Below, piece after piece: positions 53,655-62,150 of a DNA stretch of 64,000 nucleotides. Origin of the DNA: Deltaproteobacteria bacterium (GTDB taxonomy: Bacteria > Desulfobacterota_D > UBA1144 > Nemesobacterales > UBA2774). The position numbers were made by a program, and so were the translations under genes. Position 1 is the stretch's first letter. Each line of letters begins with the position of its first letter. The stretch is from NCBI GenBank assembly GCA_040223695.1, contig JAVKFU010000018.1, positions 186,001 through 250,000 of the forward strand. Reading direction: 5' to 3'. Below the pieces are notes generated by a model that saw only the letters and a list, made by a program, of their open reading frames with translations, searched no databases and was not told where the DNA came from.

Positions 53655-55409
53655 ATGCTAAGGGCAAATAACTTAGTGTTTGTAAGCTTTTTGTTTATTT
53701 TTATTGTTCTGGGGAGTATCGGCGGTTGCAACAATAATAACAATCGTTCGCAGCGGACTGTAGTTGTAAATTCGGAAACACCTTCCGACATACCCGGGGG
53801 TTCTCAGAATGCGGACCTCAGGGAAGCGGCGATCTTCGCATGGCAGGAGTTCATCGCGCTTAACTGGCCCGCCCTTTCAGGGACAAGGGATACGCCCGAT
53901 AATAATCTTTTCTTTGGCGAGCCCGGCTTTGAAGGTCCTCTTGTCTGGCAGACATACCGGCATAAAGTCGAGATTTACCCGGGCAGCGGCAACCCTCCGG
54001 GGTTTGTTAATAACCCGGCTCAGGATTTCGGTTACAACACCGTGCCTCCGCAATACGTTTACGAAGACGGGGAAGTGGATCCTTGCGACGGTCAGGCTCC
54101 GGTTAACTCCCCGGCATGGGTAAATCTGGATGAGATTTCTCAAATCGGTCTTGACAGCATGTTCGCCGGAGCGTCTCCTTCCCAATCCGACGTCAACGGC
54201 TCGCCGCAGTTGATCCGCTTCCTGGCAAAGGGGAATCGTGAGCATTACGTTTATGTAGTGGATCCGGTGCTCTCGCTCTGGAACCATACATCTTCGCCTT
54301 CGGACGAGCCCTATTGGGACCTCGTTGATAATTTCACCGCTGTTGCCGACGGCAACGGAGACCCCTCGACTCTGCCGGGTCCCGTTATCGAATTCCCGGA
54401 TGGTATGATCGAGGTTAAAGCGGCTTTCAGGGAGCTCACTGATGCTGAAAAAAACAGCGGCAGGTTTTACACCACTGTTGTAAGGTATTACGAACAGGAT
54501 GATTCGGATCCGGATAAGGCATGTTACAGAGAAGCAGTATGGGGGCTCACCGGACTGCATATAATCCATAAAACCCCTACCGCTCCCAACTTTATCTTCG
54601 CCACGTTCGAGCAGGCCGACAACCTGCTCACCCAGAACGGTCAGCCGGTAGAGGACGATGACGGGAATGTGATCAATCAGCCCTCCGGCGCGTCCACCAC
54701 GCCCGAGCTTGTTTATATGGACGGCGACCCGCCTACTCTCGATATAGTCGGCAACACTTACTGCGAGGATATCGGCTCCCGTCTTTACTATATGGAGATT
54801 TTCGGAGAGCTGCCCCAGGGCGGATTTATCTGCCAGAATTACCGGGACAATCCCATACCGGACGTCGTTATTCAGGTGAACAAAGAAGCGCACGAATCCA
54901 TAGAAGCGTATAACATAGAAAACGGTATCGAGTCCTCCGTATGGCAGCACTACAGACTGACGAACGTACAGTGGGAGCCTTTCGATATTACGGAGATAGA
55001 TGACGACCCGGATAGCGACAGGAATATCTCAACGTATTTTCTGAACGACATCACAATCGAAACGGACTATGCGCTCACGTTCTTCACAGGACAGCTGTCA
55101 GCGCAGGGCCCGCCTACGGTTTTCCCGGCGAACTTCGACAATTTTGATCCGTCGAGACAGACGTATCAAAACGTGCTTGACTTCGATGAGGAGGGAAACC
55201 TGACCGATACATATAACATGGGCGGTTGTATGGGCTGCCACGGAAGCGCTCAGTTGGGCGGAGCGGACTTTAGCTTCATTCTGAAGGGCGGTCGCGTCTC
55301 TCTGCCGGAGGCTCCCGACGTCGTTACCCCGGGTACGTCTAACCCGCCTCCCAACATTAAGCAGATAGGTGAAACAGAGCTGAGGGAGTTGTTTGACCGG
55401 GATGAATAA
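53655..55409 (+). CDS. Large lipoprotein with single c-type haem motif
   Basis: A 584-residue secreted protein with a lipobox (VLGSIGGC) and Asn-rich linker. Near the C-terminus NMGGCMGCHGSAQLGGADFSF contains one CxxCH, the covalent haem c attachment motif. The central region has WQEFIALNWPAL and LVWQTYRHKVEIY, and a YCEDIGSRLYYMEIFGELP stretch. I do not recognise a named family. The best ATG is 53655 (AGGAGG 6 bases upstream; two earlier ATGs are adjacent). A strong terminator follows. Confidence 0.8.
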   Translation: MLRANNLVFVSFLFIFIVLGSIGGCNNNNNRSQRTVVVNSETPSDIPGGSQNADLREAAIFAWQEFIALNWPALSGTRDTPDNNLFFGEPGFEGPLVWQTYRHKVEIYPGSGNPPGFVNNPAQDFGYNTVPPQYVYEDGEVDPCDGQAPVNSPAWVNLDEISQIGLDSMFAGASPSQSDVNGSPQLIRFLAKGNREHYVYVVDPVLSLWNHTSSPSDEPYWDLVDNFTAVADGNGDPSTLPGPVIEFPDGMIEVKAAFRELTDAEKNSGRFYTTVVRYYEQDDSDPDKACYREAVWGLTGLHIIHKTPTAPNFIFATFEQADNLLTQNGQPVEDDDGNVINQPSGASTTPELVYMDGDPPTLDIVGNTYCEDIGSRLYYMEIFGELPQGGFICQNYRDNPIPDVVIQVNKEAHESIEAYNIENGIESSVWQHYRLTNVQWEPFDITEIDDDPDSDRNISTYFLNDITIETDYALTFFTGQLSAQGPPTVFPANFDNFDPSRQTYQNVLDFDEEGNLTDTYNMGGCMGCHGSAQLGGADFSFILKGGRVSLPEAPDVVTPGTSNPPPNIKQIGETELRELFDRDE

Positions 55410-55455
55410 ACTCGGGTTCCTTTTATACGCGAATTAAAAAACGACATTATTGTGT

Positions 55456-55498
55456 AAACCCGCCGGGCATTTTATCACTTGCGCGGCGGGTTTTTTTT
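55456..55498 (+). terminator. Intrinsic terminator after the haem lipoprotein gene
   Basis: A perfect 10-bp stem, AAACCCGCCG (55456-55465) with CGGCGGGTTT (55484-55493), an 18-base loop, and a run of T through 55498. It sits between the lipoprotein gene and the convergent DUF4396 gene. Confidence 0.9.
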
Positions 55499-55511
55499 AT
55501 CGCTCACCCGG

Positions 55512-56336
55512 TTAACGAACCCTAAGCTCGACAAACCAAGAGGTAATCCATACGGCCGCGATCAGGCAGGCCGCCGAGAGTAGAAAAACGCTGAATTTCT
55601 TCGTAAGCGATACATCCGGCTCCTCATGATGCCCCCCGCCCGACGTACCCGGCATGGTGGGCTTGCTCGATGCCGCGGTCATCATCCCGTGCTTGAGACC
55701 GCTCCCGACGAGCCACGAATTTATAGGATAGGCGGTCATGGTACCCGCTATAGCCGCGATAGACGATATCCCCCAGAACATGAGCCCCTTTGGATCGTCC
55801 CCTCCCTCTATCCTGGCCCTCATTATCGCCATTACCGGGATCATCCCCACCATCACGAAGTTCATAGAAACCGTCTCGGCGAAGAATGTCTTTTCGATGG
55901 CCTTCAGGTAATTTCCCCCCATCATCGACTTCATGAAGAGCGCCTGAAATATCAGCAGTCCCACAACGAATGCCGTGGAGTATTCGATTATCAGGTCGAG
56001 ACCGTTCGGAAGCCCCAGGTGGAACGTGACGACAGCCGCCAGAATTATCCCGGTCGCGTCCCCGGCGACACAGTGCATCATCGACCCGACGGACTGTTTC
56101 CAGTGCGGGGCTATATAATCGTCGTGCGTTTCGGGCAAGGGCTGGCGGCAGGAGAGCAAATATATAAAAAGCCCCACGGGGCCCATATACAGTACGATCA
56201 GAATCCATGCGAGCTTCATCACCCACATGGAGGGGGTGTTTGTTTCTAGATCATATATGAGGTATATGAGAGATAGACCGGTAAGTATAAACCATAATAC
56301 CAGAGCCCCTCCCGCCATCGTTTCCGGAATTATCAT
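55512..56336 (-). CDS. DUF4396 membrane protein
   Basis: A 274-residue integral membrane protein of the DUF4396 family. About seven hydrophobic segments; conserved-looking CVAGDATGIILAA and AETVSMNFVMVGMIPVM, YPINSWLVGSGLKHGMM, with a His-rich loop (GGGHHEEPD). The His/Met-rich pattern suggests metal (copper-type) handling, but no activity is known. The ATG at 56336 has AAAGGA upstream; the longer frame to 56408 is rejected. Confidence 0.88.
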   Translation of the reverse strand: MIIPETMAGGALVLWFILTGLSLIYLIYDLETNTPSMWVMKLAWILIVLYMGPVGLFIYLLSCRQPLPETHDDYIAPHWKQSVGSMMHCVAGDATGIILAAVVTFHLGLPNGLDLIIEYSTAFVVGLLIFQALFMKSMMGGNYLKAIEKTFFAETVSMNFVMVGMIPVMAIMRARIEGGDDPKGLMFWGISSIAAIAGTMTAYPINSWLVGSGLKHGMMTAASSKPTMPGTSGGGHHEEPDVSLTKKFSVFLLSAACLIAAVWITSWFVELRVR

Positions 56337-56488
56337 AGTCTTTCCTTTTGTGTGCTGTTTTTGGAAATTCCCGTTCCTTGTCCCCGTCGCCATTATTCCA
56401 TAAAACATTGGAAGTTGTCAATGATTCCACTTTGTTGACAGGAGCTCTTTTCAAACGCGATAATAGTAAGCGGACGTTCTAGGCTCAC

Positions 56489-58744
56489 ATGACATTCCAG
56501 GATCAACTTAATTCGTTCCGTGTAAAGAAGGCTCTCAAGGTTGCGCTCGCTTCGATAATCTGCGTAATCATAAACGCCCTCGGAGACTTCCAGTACGGGT
56601 TTTTTGCCGTGATCAATGTTTTTATATTGATGGTAATGATTCCCGAAACTACTGTTGAACAGGGGATAATAGTTTTTTTTGGGAGCGCTATCGGAGTATT
56701 TGTGGCCTATTTGTTTATGAGCCTGCTCACCGGGCTTAAGCCGGTCTATTTGATATTAATGGTTGTCTGGTTGTTGTTTTGCATGTACGTGTTTTCCAGT
56801 CCGCGCTATTCCTTCGGGGCGCTTCAGGCCGGGCTTTTCTCGTCCTGGCTTATGATCGCAGCTATGAGCGATCCGGGCGGTGTACCTTCAATGGGGATTC
56901 ATCTTATTTTACAGACCGCGCTCGGCATAGTAGTTGCCCTGGCGGTTTATTTTCTCCTTTGGCCGCCCCGTCATGAAAGATTATTAAAGCAAATGATGTC
57001 TTCGGTTTTTATAAATTTTAGCGACATGGTTCAATATTTCGTCGACGAGAAAATTAACCTGTCGGAACGGAGGAACGGTGCCAATAGAATTTCCCTGAAC
57101 AGTTTCAGCGGCCTTCTAGCCCAGATTTCAAGAGCCGCCGCCGCGACGAAAGATACGGAATTTCCGGAGGATATGTACGTAAAATTAGTCGCGCGGCTTA
57201 AAAATATATTCCTTAAGGTCGAGGCCTTGCGTGAGACTCTCTCTGACGGGCGGTTTTTTTTATCGGACGAGGATGTTGTCTCGGTATTAACCGGAGTATT
57301 CAGGCAGTTATCGGAGCATTATAAAGATCTCGGGCGAGCTGTAGAGCAGGGGGTAAAAGTAGATTCTTTATCCGTTAATTTCCGCGGCGACATCGATTAT
57401 TTAGAGAACAGATATCGTGAAATGCATGACAAACCCGGGATGGACTTCGATTATTACAGCGAAGTTACCGTGTTTGGAACATTAATTGAGGTAATTAAAG
57501 ACATAGCTCGGGAAGTTGACGCAATTGATAGCTGCCACAATATGATTCAGAGCGCCGAAGCGTATAAAGAAATGAAACTGAGGAGAATAAGCGGGAATCC
57601 GGCCTCGCAAAGGTACAGAGACGCAGCCGGGTTTCATCTTGACCCGGTAAGATTGAGACTGAGTATTAAAGTAGTTCTTGCGATAATGATTGTCGTGTTC
57701 GGGGACCTCTATTTTGATCTGCCTGCGAGTGTGGAGACTTTAATAACCGCGGTACTGGTCACAGCCGCGCCAGCAAATATAGGCCAGGCTCATCTGAAGG
57801 AGAAGCTCCGTTTCCTGGCCGTAATAGTAGGCGGGCTTTATAGCCTGGGAGTTATTTTAATCGTCTCTCAACTTACACACTTTTCAGTTTTTTTATTGTT
57901 GCTGTGGCTGGGTTTATTCCTGGGGGCATATACGGCGTCGGGCAGCGAGCGGGTTTCGTATGCCGGATTCCAGATGGGCATAGTCCTTCCGCTGATTCTG
58001 CTCGGTACCGACGGACCGCCCACTTCATTTACCATTGCCGTTCAGCGGTTTGTCGGAGTAATTATAGGGGGAGTCATTGCGTTAGTCATAGTGCATTTTG
58101 TCTGGCCTGTCGACCCGCTTGAGAGGCTCAGGGAAGGGCTCTCGGCAGCGCTCCACAGATCAGGACTCGTATTCAAAACACTGCTCAGGCTGGACAGGAA
58201 GGATGAAAAAAACGTAGAATCGCAGGTAATGACCGTAGCTTCCGAATTACCCACAAGCGCTGCGCTTTTAAAAGACGCGCACTATGTAATAGGCGAAAGG
58301 GACCTGCGTTCCAAAGAGTACATTCAGGTGATAGAGTCTCTGGAGATAATTTACGCTGAGCTCGAGAACCTGAGAAAAACTATATATATAGATGCGGGGA
58401 GTGATTTGATTAATCAATATATCTCTTTTATGTCTCCTCATTACGAGAAAATCGGCACTGTGTTCGATAGGCTTGCAGAGCGTCTCAAAGCCGGTACGAA
58501 TCCGGCGGCGGGAGTTGATATTAACGAGCTCAGTGAACAGGTGAAATCCGGGAGGGCCGAATTCCGCGAATCAGGCGCATCATTGCAATTCAGCAGTGAA
58601 GACCTGGAGAAACTTTCACTGCTGGTTACGAGCATAGACGGTATCTTATCCTCTGTAGCAAAGATATCTGAGGCCGTAGCAGCGATTGGGGAGAGTTCCC
58701 CCGGCAAACAAACTTATAAATTAGCGGGGGAACATGAAAGCTGA
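56489..58744 (+). CDS. FUSC-family membrane exporter
   Basis: A 751-residue protein with two membrane halves (about residues 15-155 and 390-530), each followed by a cytosolic helical domain, the layout of AaeB/YccS-type fusaric-acid-resistance proteins. The inner-membrane pore is thought to export aromatic acids or drugs with an HlyD-type partner. That partner is encoded downstream (59509), with a lipoprotein gene between. Substrate is unknown; no regulator gene is adjacent. Confidence 0.88.
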   Translation: MTFQDQLNSFRVKKALKVALASIICVIINALGDFQYGFFAVINVFILMVMIPETTVEQGIIVFFGSAIGVFVAYLFMSLLTGLKPVYLILMVVWLLFCMYVFSSPRYSFGALQAGLFSSWLMIAAMSDPGGVPSMGIHLILQTALGIVVALAVYFLLWPPRHERLLKQMMSSVFINFSDMVQYFVDEKINLSERRNGANRISLNSFSGLLAQISRAAAATKDTEFPEDMYVKLVARLKNIFLKVEALRETLSDGRFFLSDEDVVSVLTGVFRQLSEHYKDLGRAVEQGVKVDSLSVNFRGDIDYLENRYREMHDKPGMDFDYYSEVTVFGTLIEVIKDIAREVDAIDSCHNMIQSAEAYKEMKLRRISGNPASQRYRDAAGFHLDPVRLRLSIKVVLAIMIVVFGDLYFDLPASVETLITAVLVTAAPANIGQAHLKEKLRFLAVIVGGLYSLGVILIVSQLTHFSVFLLLLWLGLFLGAYTASGSERVSYAGFQMGIVLPLILLGTDGPPTSFTIAVQRFVGVIIGGVIALVIVHFVWPVDPLERLREGLSAALHRSGLVFKTLLRLDRKDEKNVESQVMTVASELPTSAALLKDAHYVIGERDLRSKEYIQVIESLEIIYAELENLRKTIYIDAGSDLINQYISFMSPHYEKIGTVFDRLAERLKAGTNPAAGVDINELSEQVKSGRAEFRESGASLQFSSEDLEKLSLLVTSIDGILSSVAKISEAVAAIGESSPGKQTYKLAGEHES

Positions 58745-58987
58745 GACTATCCGGGTGTTCTTTTTCCTGTCCGGGCACAAATGAATCATCAAACCTGTAT
58801 CAACATATTCCGAATCGAATGCGCGCTAAAAGTTACCCTTGCGGGCGTCATCTGCATTTTAATAATCGATATTTTCATGTGCGGTTTAATTCCGGCTGTT
58901 TAGATGTTAGTTTTAATTTGGCGCCCGAATAGTTAGAATCCCTCGGTATGCAAAATCCGATAAGGACAGGATTAAAGGAGGAAAATT

Positions 58988-59395
58988 ATGATACAGGTAA
59001 GAAACGCGTTTTCGGTGTTGTTGCTGGTTTCGCTGTTGATCGGCTGTGCGGCTATACAAAGTGAAGAGACCAGGAGTACGGAAGAGATGCTCGGTGCGGC
59101 CGGATTTCAGATGGTGCCCGCGGAGACCCCCAAGCAGGTCGAGATGCTGAATTCCCTTACACCCTATAAGGTCCAGTTCAGTGTTAGGGATAATAAGCCC
59201 CTCTACTGGTACGCGGACCCTCAGAACTGCAAGTGCGTCTGGACGGGCGACCAGGCGGCCTACGAGCGCTACGAGAGGATGGTATATGAATCCAACCTTG
59301 TTAATCAGGAGCAAGAGACTGCAATGCTGGCGGAGCAGGCGGAGTTCGGCGGCTTCGGTTACTGGGGCTGGATGGGCGGACCCTGGGGCTGGTGA
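58988..59395 (+). CDS. Lipoprotein with Gly/Trp-rich tail
   Basis: A 135-residue lipoprotein (lipobox LLIGCAAIQ) preceded by AGGAGG. The mature part has a NPLYWYADPQNCKC-like region (LYWYADPQNCKCVWTGD), and the C-terminus is aromatic and glycine-rich (FGYWGWMGGPWGW). No family is recognised. It lies between the FUSC and HlyD genes in the same orientation, so it may be part of the export set. Confidence 0.75.
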   Translation: MIQVRNAFSVLLLVSLLIGCAAIQSEETRSTEEMLGAAGFQMVPAETPKQVEMLNSLTPYKVQFSVRDNKPLYWYADPQNCKCVWTGDQAAYERYERMVYESNLVNQEQETAMLAEQAEFGGFGYWGWMGGPWGW

Positions 59396-59508
59396 GTCCT
59401 CCTGCTGATTGATTAAAATCAGTTTCAGGCTGTAAACTTCGCTATTGAAAACTTTCAGGTTTTCTTTCTTCTTAAAGTTTTATAGAGGACTCCGGGTCCT
59501 GTATTGAG

Positions 59509-60588
59509 ATGAACAAAATCGCTTTTTCAGCCAAATTCTGGGTAATTACAATAATATCGATAATTATCCTGCTGATTTTCTATTATGTGCTTCTGGACAG
59601 GTACACACCCTATACTGGCGACGCGTATATTCAGGCGTATGTCCTTCAGGTGGCCCCTCAGGTGGACGGACAGGTGATACGGGTATATGTCGAAAATAAC
59701 GAGCGCGTCAACAAGGGGGATAAGCTGTTCAGCCTCGACCCGAGACCGTATGAATACCAGGTACAGCTGCTCCGCGCCAGGCTCGTTCAGACGCGCCAGC
59801 AAATAGACGAGCTCAAGAGCGATATCGTAGCCGCCGAACAGGGAGTTAAAGAGGCAGAGGCCGATTTGATATACGCCACGAAACGCTATAACGACCTCGT
59901 TCCCCTTGCCGAAAAGAACTATATAGCGAAACTCGAGCTGGATCAGGCAACCGATCAGCTGAACTCTGGTAAGGCGGCTCTGCTCAGGGCCAGGGCCGAA
60001 TACGAGAAGGCGCGGCAGGCTCTGGAATATAAGATTGACGGCGAGTATGCATTAATAAAAGAGGTGGAAGCTGATCTGGCCAATGCCGAGTATAATTTGA
60101 ACCAGAGTACTTTTTACGCTCCCAGCGACGGAATAGTTACGAACCTTCAGCTTGTGGTGGGCGCGTATATCAGTGTCGGTGACGCGGTTCTCACATTCGT
60201 GGATACGGACAACTGGTGGGTGGTAGCGAATTTCAGGGAGAACAGCATCGGGCAGATTCGCCCCGGTCAGAATGCCGAGATAAGCGTTTCGCTCTATCCG
60301 GGGACTATATTCAAAGCGGTCGTCGAAACCACGGACCGGGGCGTGAGCGCGGGGCAGGGGATGCCGTCCGGTGAGCTTCCCGACGTGGAAAACCCGGAGA
60401 ACTGGGTGCGGCTCGCCCAGCGTTTCCCGGTCAGGCTCAGAATCACGAATCTCGATCCGGACATTTATCATTTGAGAGTCGGGGGCTCGGCGAGTGTGGC
60501 GGTATTCACGGGTGACGGCAACTGGATATTAAACAGCCTCGCGAAACTCTGGCTCCGCATCGGCACCGTTGTGGACTTTGTTTATTAG
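59509..60588 (+). CDS. HlyD-family membrane fusion protein (EmrA/AaeA-like)
   Basis: A 359-residue periplasmic adaptor. One N-terminal membrane helix (IISIIILLIFYYVLL), a biotinyl-lipoyl half (YVLQVAPQVDGQVIRVYV), a coiled-coil hairpin (residues ~85-195) and a second lipoyl half (YAPSDGIVTNLQLVVGAYI) followed by a beta-barrel domain. It links an inner-membrane exporter to an outer-membrane channel. The FUSC gene upstream is the obvious partner. No outer-membrane TolC-like gene is in the window. Confidence 0.92.
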   Translation: MNKIAFSAKFWVITIISIIILLIFYYVLLDRYTPYTGDAYIQAYVLQVAPQVDGQVIRVYVENNERVNKGDKLFSLDPRPYEYQVQLLRARLVQTRQQIDELKSDIVAAEQGVKEAEADLIYATKRYNDLVPLAEKNYIAKLELDQATDQLNSGKAALLRARAEYEKARQALEYKIDGEYALIKEVEADLANAEYNLNQSTFYAPSDGIVTNLQLVVGAYISVGDAVLTFVDTDNWWVVANFRENSIGQIRPGQNAEISVSLYPGTIFKAVVETTDRGVSAGQGMPSGELPDVENPENWVRLAQRFPVRLRITNLDPDIYHLRVGGSASVAVFTGDGNWILNSLAKLWLRIGTVVDFVY

Positions 60589-60768
60589 AACCACGCTTAC
60601 AACATGAGGAAACTGTCGAAGCATGCACACACTGTGTGCTCATATACGATTTCTACAGCACTCTTGCGAAGATTCTCGGTGCCCTCACTCAAACCCGCTC
60701 ACCCTGAGTCCAATCGAAGGGTGCCCACCTTTTCCCCACACTTCTCCGCCACCTTATACCATTAATTT

Positions 60769-60809
60769 CCTTCCTCCTCCCAGGGGGAAGGTCGGGATGG
60801 GGGTATCAT
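60769..60809. repeat. 41-bp direct repeat, copy 1
   Basis: CCTTCC...GGGGGTATCAT unit with an internal CTCCC/GGGGG palindromic core. It is 39/41 identical to 61234-61274, differing at two single bases. It looks like a short interspersed repeat. Confidence 0.85.
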
Positions 60810-61233
60810 ATCAAACTCTTCGCTAAACTCCCTGAGAAATCTCCTCCTTATTTCTTACTTGTCATTGCGAGCGAAGCGCGGCAATCTCAAATCCGTCATG
60901 CCGAACTCCTTTTCCTTTCCCGACATTACAGAATTGGCGTTAAGAAAATCGCTTGTTAATTCATAAAAATGTTTTAGGACTGGGGGTGGAATTAAAACAT
61001 TGGAGGGTTACAGAAGATTTTCAGCCATCTTTTCAGAAATCACACTATGTGTGTGCAGTCGGTGATTTTTGCTTCTTTTATCATGAAAATGAAGAAACTA
61101 TTTTTGCCTTCTCTTTGTCATTTCGAAGCAAAGCGAGGAATCTATTATTTGTCATTCTGAACTTGTTTCAGAATCCCGCCTTTCATCTCTTTATCTGTAG
61201 GACTGGCTTCCAGCCGCGATTCCTTATCCAAGT

Positions 61234-61274
61234 CCTTCCCCCTCCCAGGGGGAAGGTCAGGATGGGGGTATCAT
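61234..61274. repeat. 41-bp direct repeat, copy 2
   Basis: Second copy, in the same orientation, of the 60769-60809 unit, 465 bases away. Immediately flanked by other REP-like debris on the left. Confidence 0.85.
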
Positions 61275-61303
61275 TTCATTACAGTTCAGCGGGCAATGGT
61301 ATT

Positions 61304-61999
61304 TCAAATAAGCTTAAATATCGTCCAGAGAATCTTATACCCCGCTTTAACGGAGCCGCTCAGCGTACCGGTTATCTTGGACGTTCCGATTCTCTTCCTG
61401 TAGCTCACCGGGACTTCCGTGCACCTGAGCCCCCTTTTTGCCGCCTTTACCTGCATCTCAACCGTCCATCCGTACGTGGTATCCGTCATTCCAAGCTCAA
61501 TCAGCCTGTCTAGCTTGATTGCGCGGAAGGGGCCGAGGTCGGTGAACTTCGCCCCGTAAAACCATTTAATCAGAGTCGTCGCGAGCGCGTTTCCGAAGAC
61601 CGCCTGCGGCAGGAGCGCGCCTTTCTCCGCTTTCCCGCTCGTTCTAGAGCCTATCACCATATCGAAATCGTCCTCGATTATTGGCCTCACTATCATTCTC
61701 ATTTCCTCGGGGTAGTCCGAATAATCCCCGTCGAGAAAAACGATTATCTCCGGGCGCTCCCCGCGGGATTTGGATTTAGCGTAATCTATACCTCTGAGAC
61801 ACGCGTGTCCGTATCCCCTCCGGTCTTCCCTTAACACAATCGCTCCGGCTTCACTTGCCAATTCACCTGTCCTGTCTGTTGAGCCGTTATCGACGACGAC
61901 TGTCTCGCAAGCAAGCTCCTTCGGAATATCCGCAATTACTTTTCCGATAGAGTCTTCTTCATTATAGGCCGGGATAATGACGAGGATTTTGGGTAACAT
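61304..61999 (-). CDS. Family 2 glycosyltransferase (dolichol-phosphate-mannose-synthase-like)
   Basis: A 231-residue GT-A glycosyltransferase without a membrane anchor. N-terminal VIIPAYNEEDSIGKVIADIP, VVDNGSTDRTGELA and the metal-binding IVFLDGDYSDYPEEM (DxD-type) are typical of DPM1/DPG synthases, which transfer a sugar from a nucleotide to a polyprenyl phosphate. GARIEVPVSYR-like region is represented by CTEVPVSYRKRIGTSKI. It could serve envelope glycan synthesis. It is single, next to a repeat-rich region. Confidence 0.9.
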   Translation of the reverse strand: MLPKILVIIPAYNEEDSIGKVIADIPKELACETVVVDNGSTDRTGELASEAGAIVLREDRRGYGHACLRGIDYAKSKSRGERPEIIVFLDGDYSDYPEEMRMIVRPIIEDDFDMVIGSRTSGKAEKGALLPQAVFGNALATTLIKWFYGAKFTDLGPFRAIKLDRLIELGMTDTTYGWTVEMQVKAAKRGLRCTEVPVSYRKRIGTSKITGTLSGSVKAGYKILWTIFKLI

Positions 62000-62150
62000 A
62001 GGCTTATACGCGGATTCGGGATTTCACTAATAGTACACGCCACGTTTGTTGATGGAAATATTAAAAGTTTTTTCAGTGTTATTCGGGCAGCGTCCCGTCA
62101 CGCTGGATTTTTTTCGTAAGAACTATCCTTCCGTTTGTTAAATTACACCC

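Larger units (their letters stand above)
60589..61303. other. 715-bp repeat-rich intergenic region, no convincing gene
   Basis: A mosaic of short palindromic and REP-like elements: an ACCCT...AGGGT palindrome (60701-60722), GTCATTGCGAGCGAAGCG (60861-60878), GTCATTTCGAAGCAAAGCGA (61117-61136), GTCATTCTGAACTTGTTTCA (61151-61170) and two copies of a 41-bp unit. Open frames across it are composed of these repeats and are not genes. Confidence 0.8.

Noticed and set aside
53877-54950. 357-residue minus-strand frame
   Set aside because: Antisense to the lipoprotein gene, which has a signal peptide, ribosome binding site and terminator on the sense strand.
60953-61513. 186-residue plus-strand frame across the repeat region
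   Set aside because: It is built from REP-like repeats and the antisense of the glycosyltransferase gene; not a protein.
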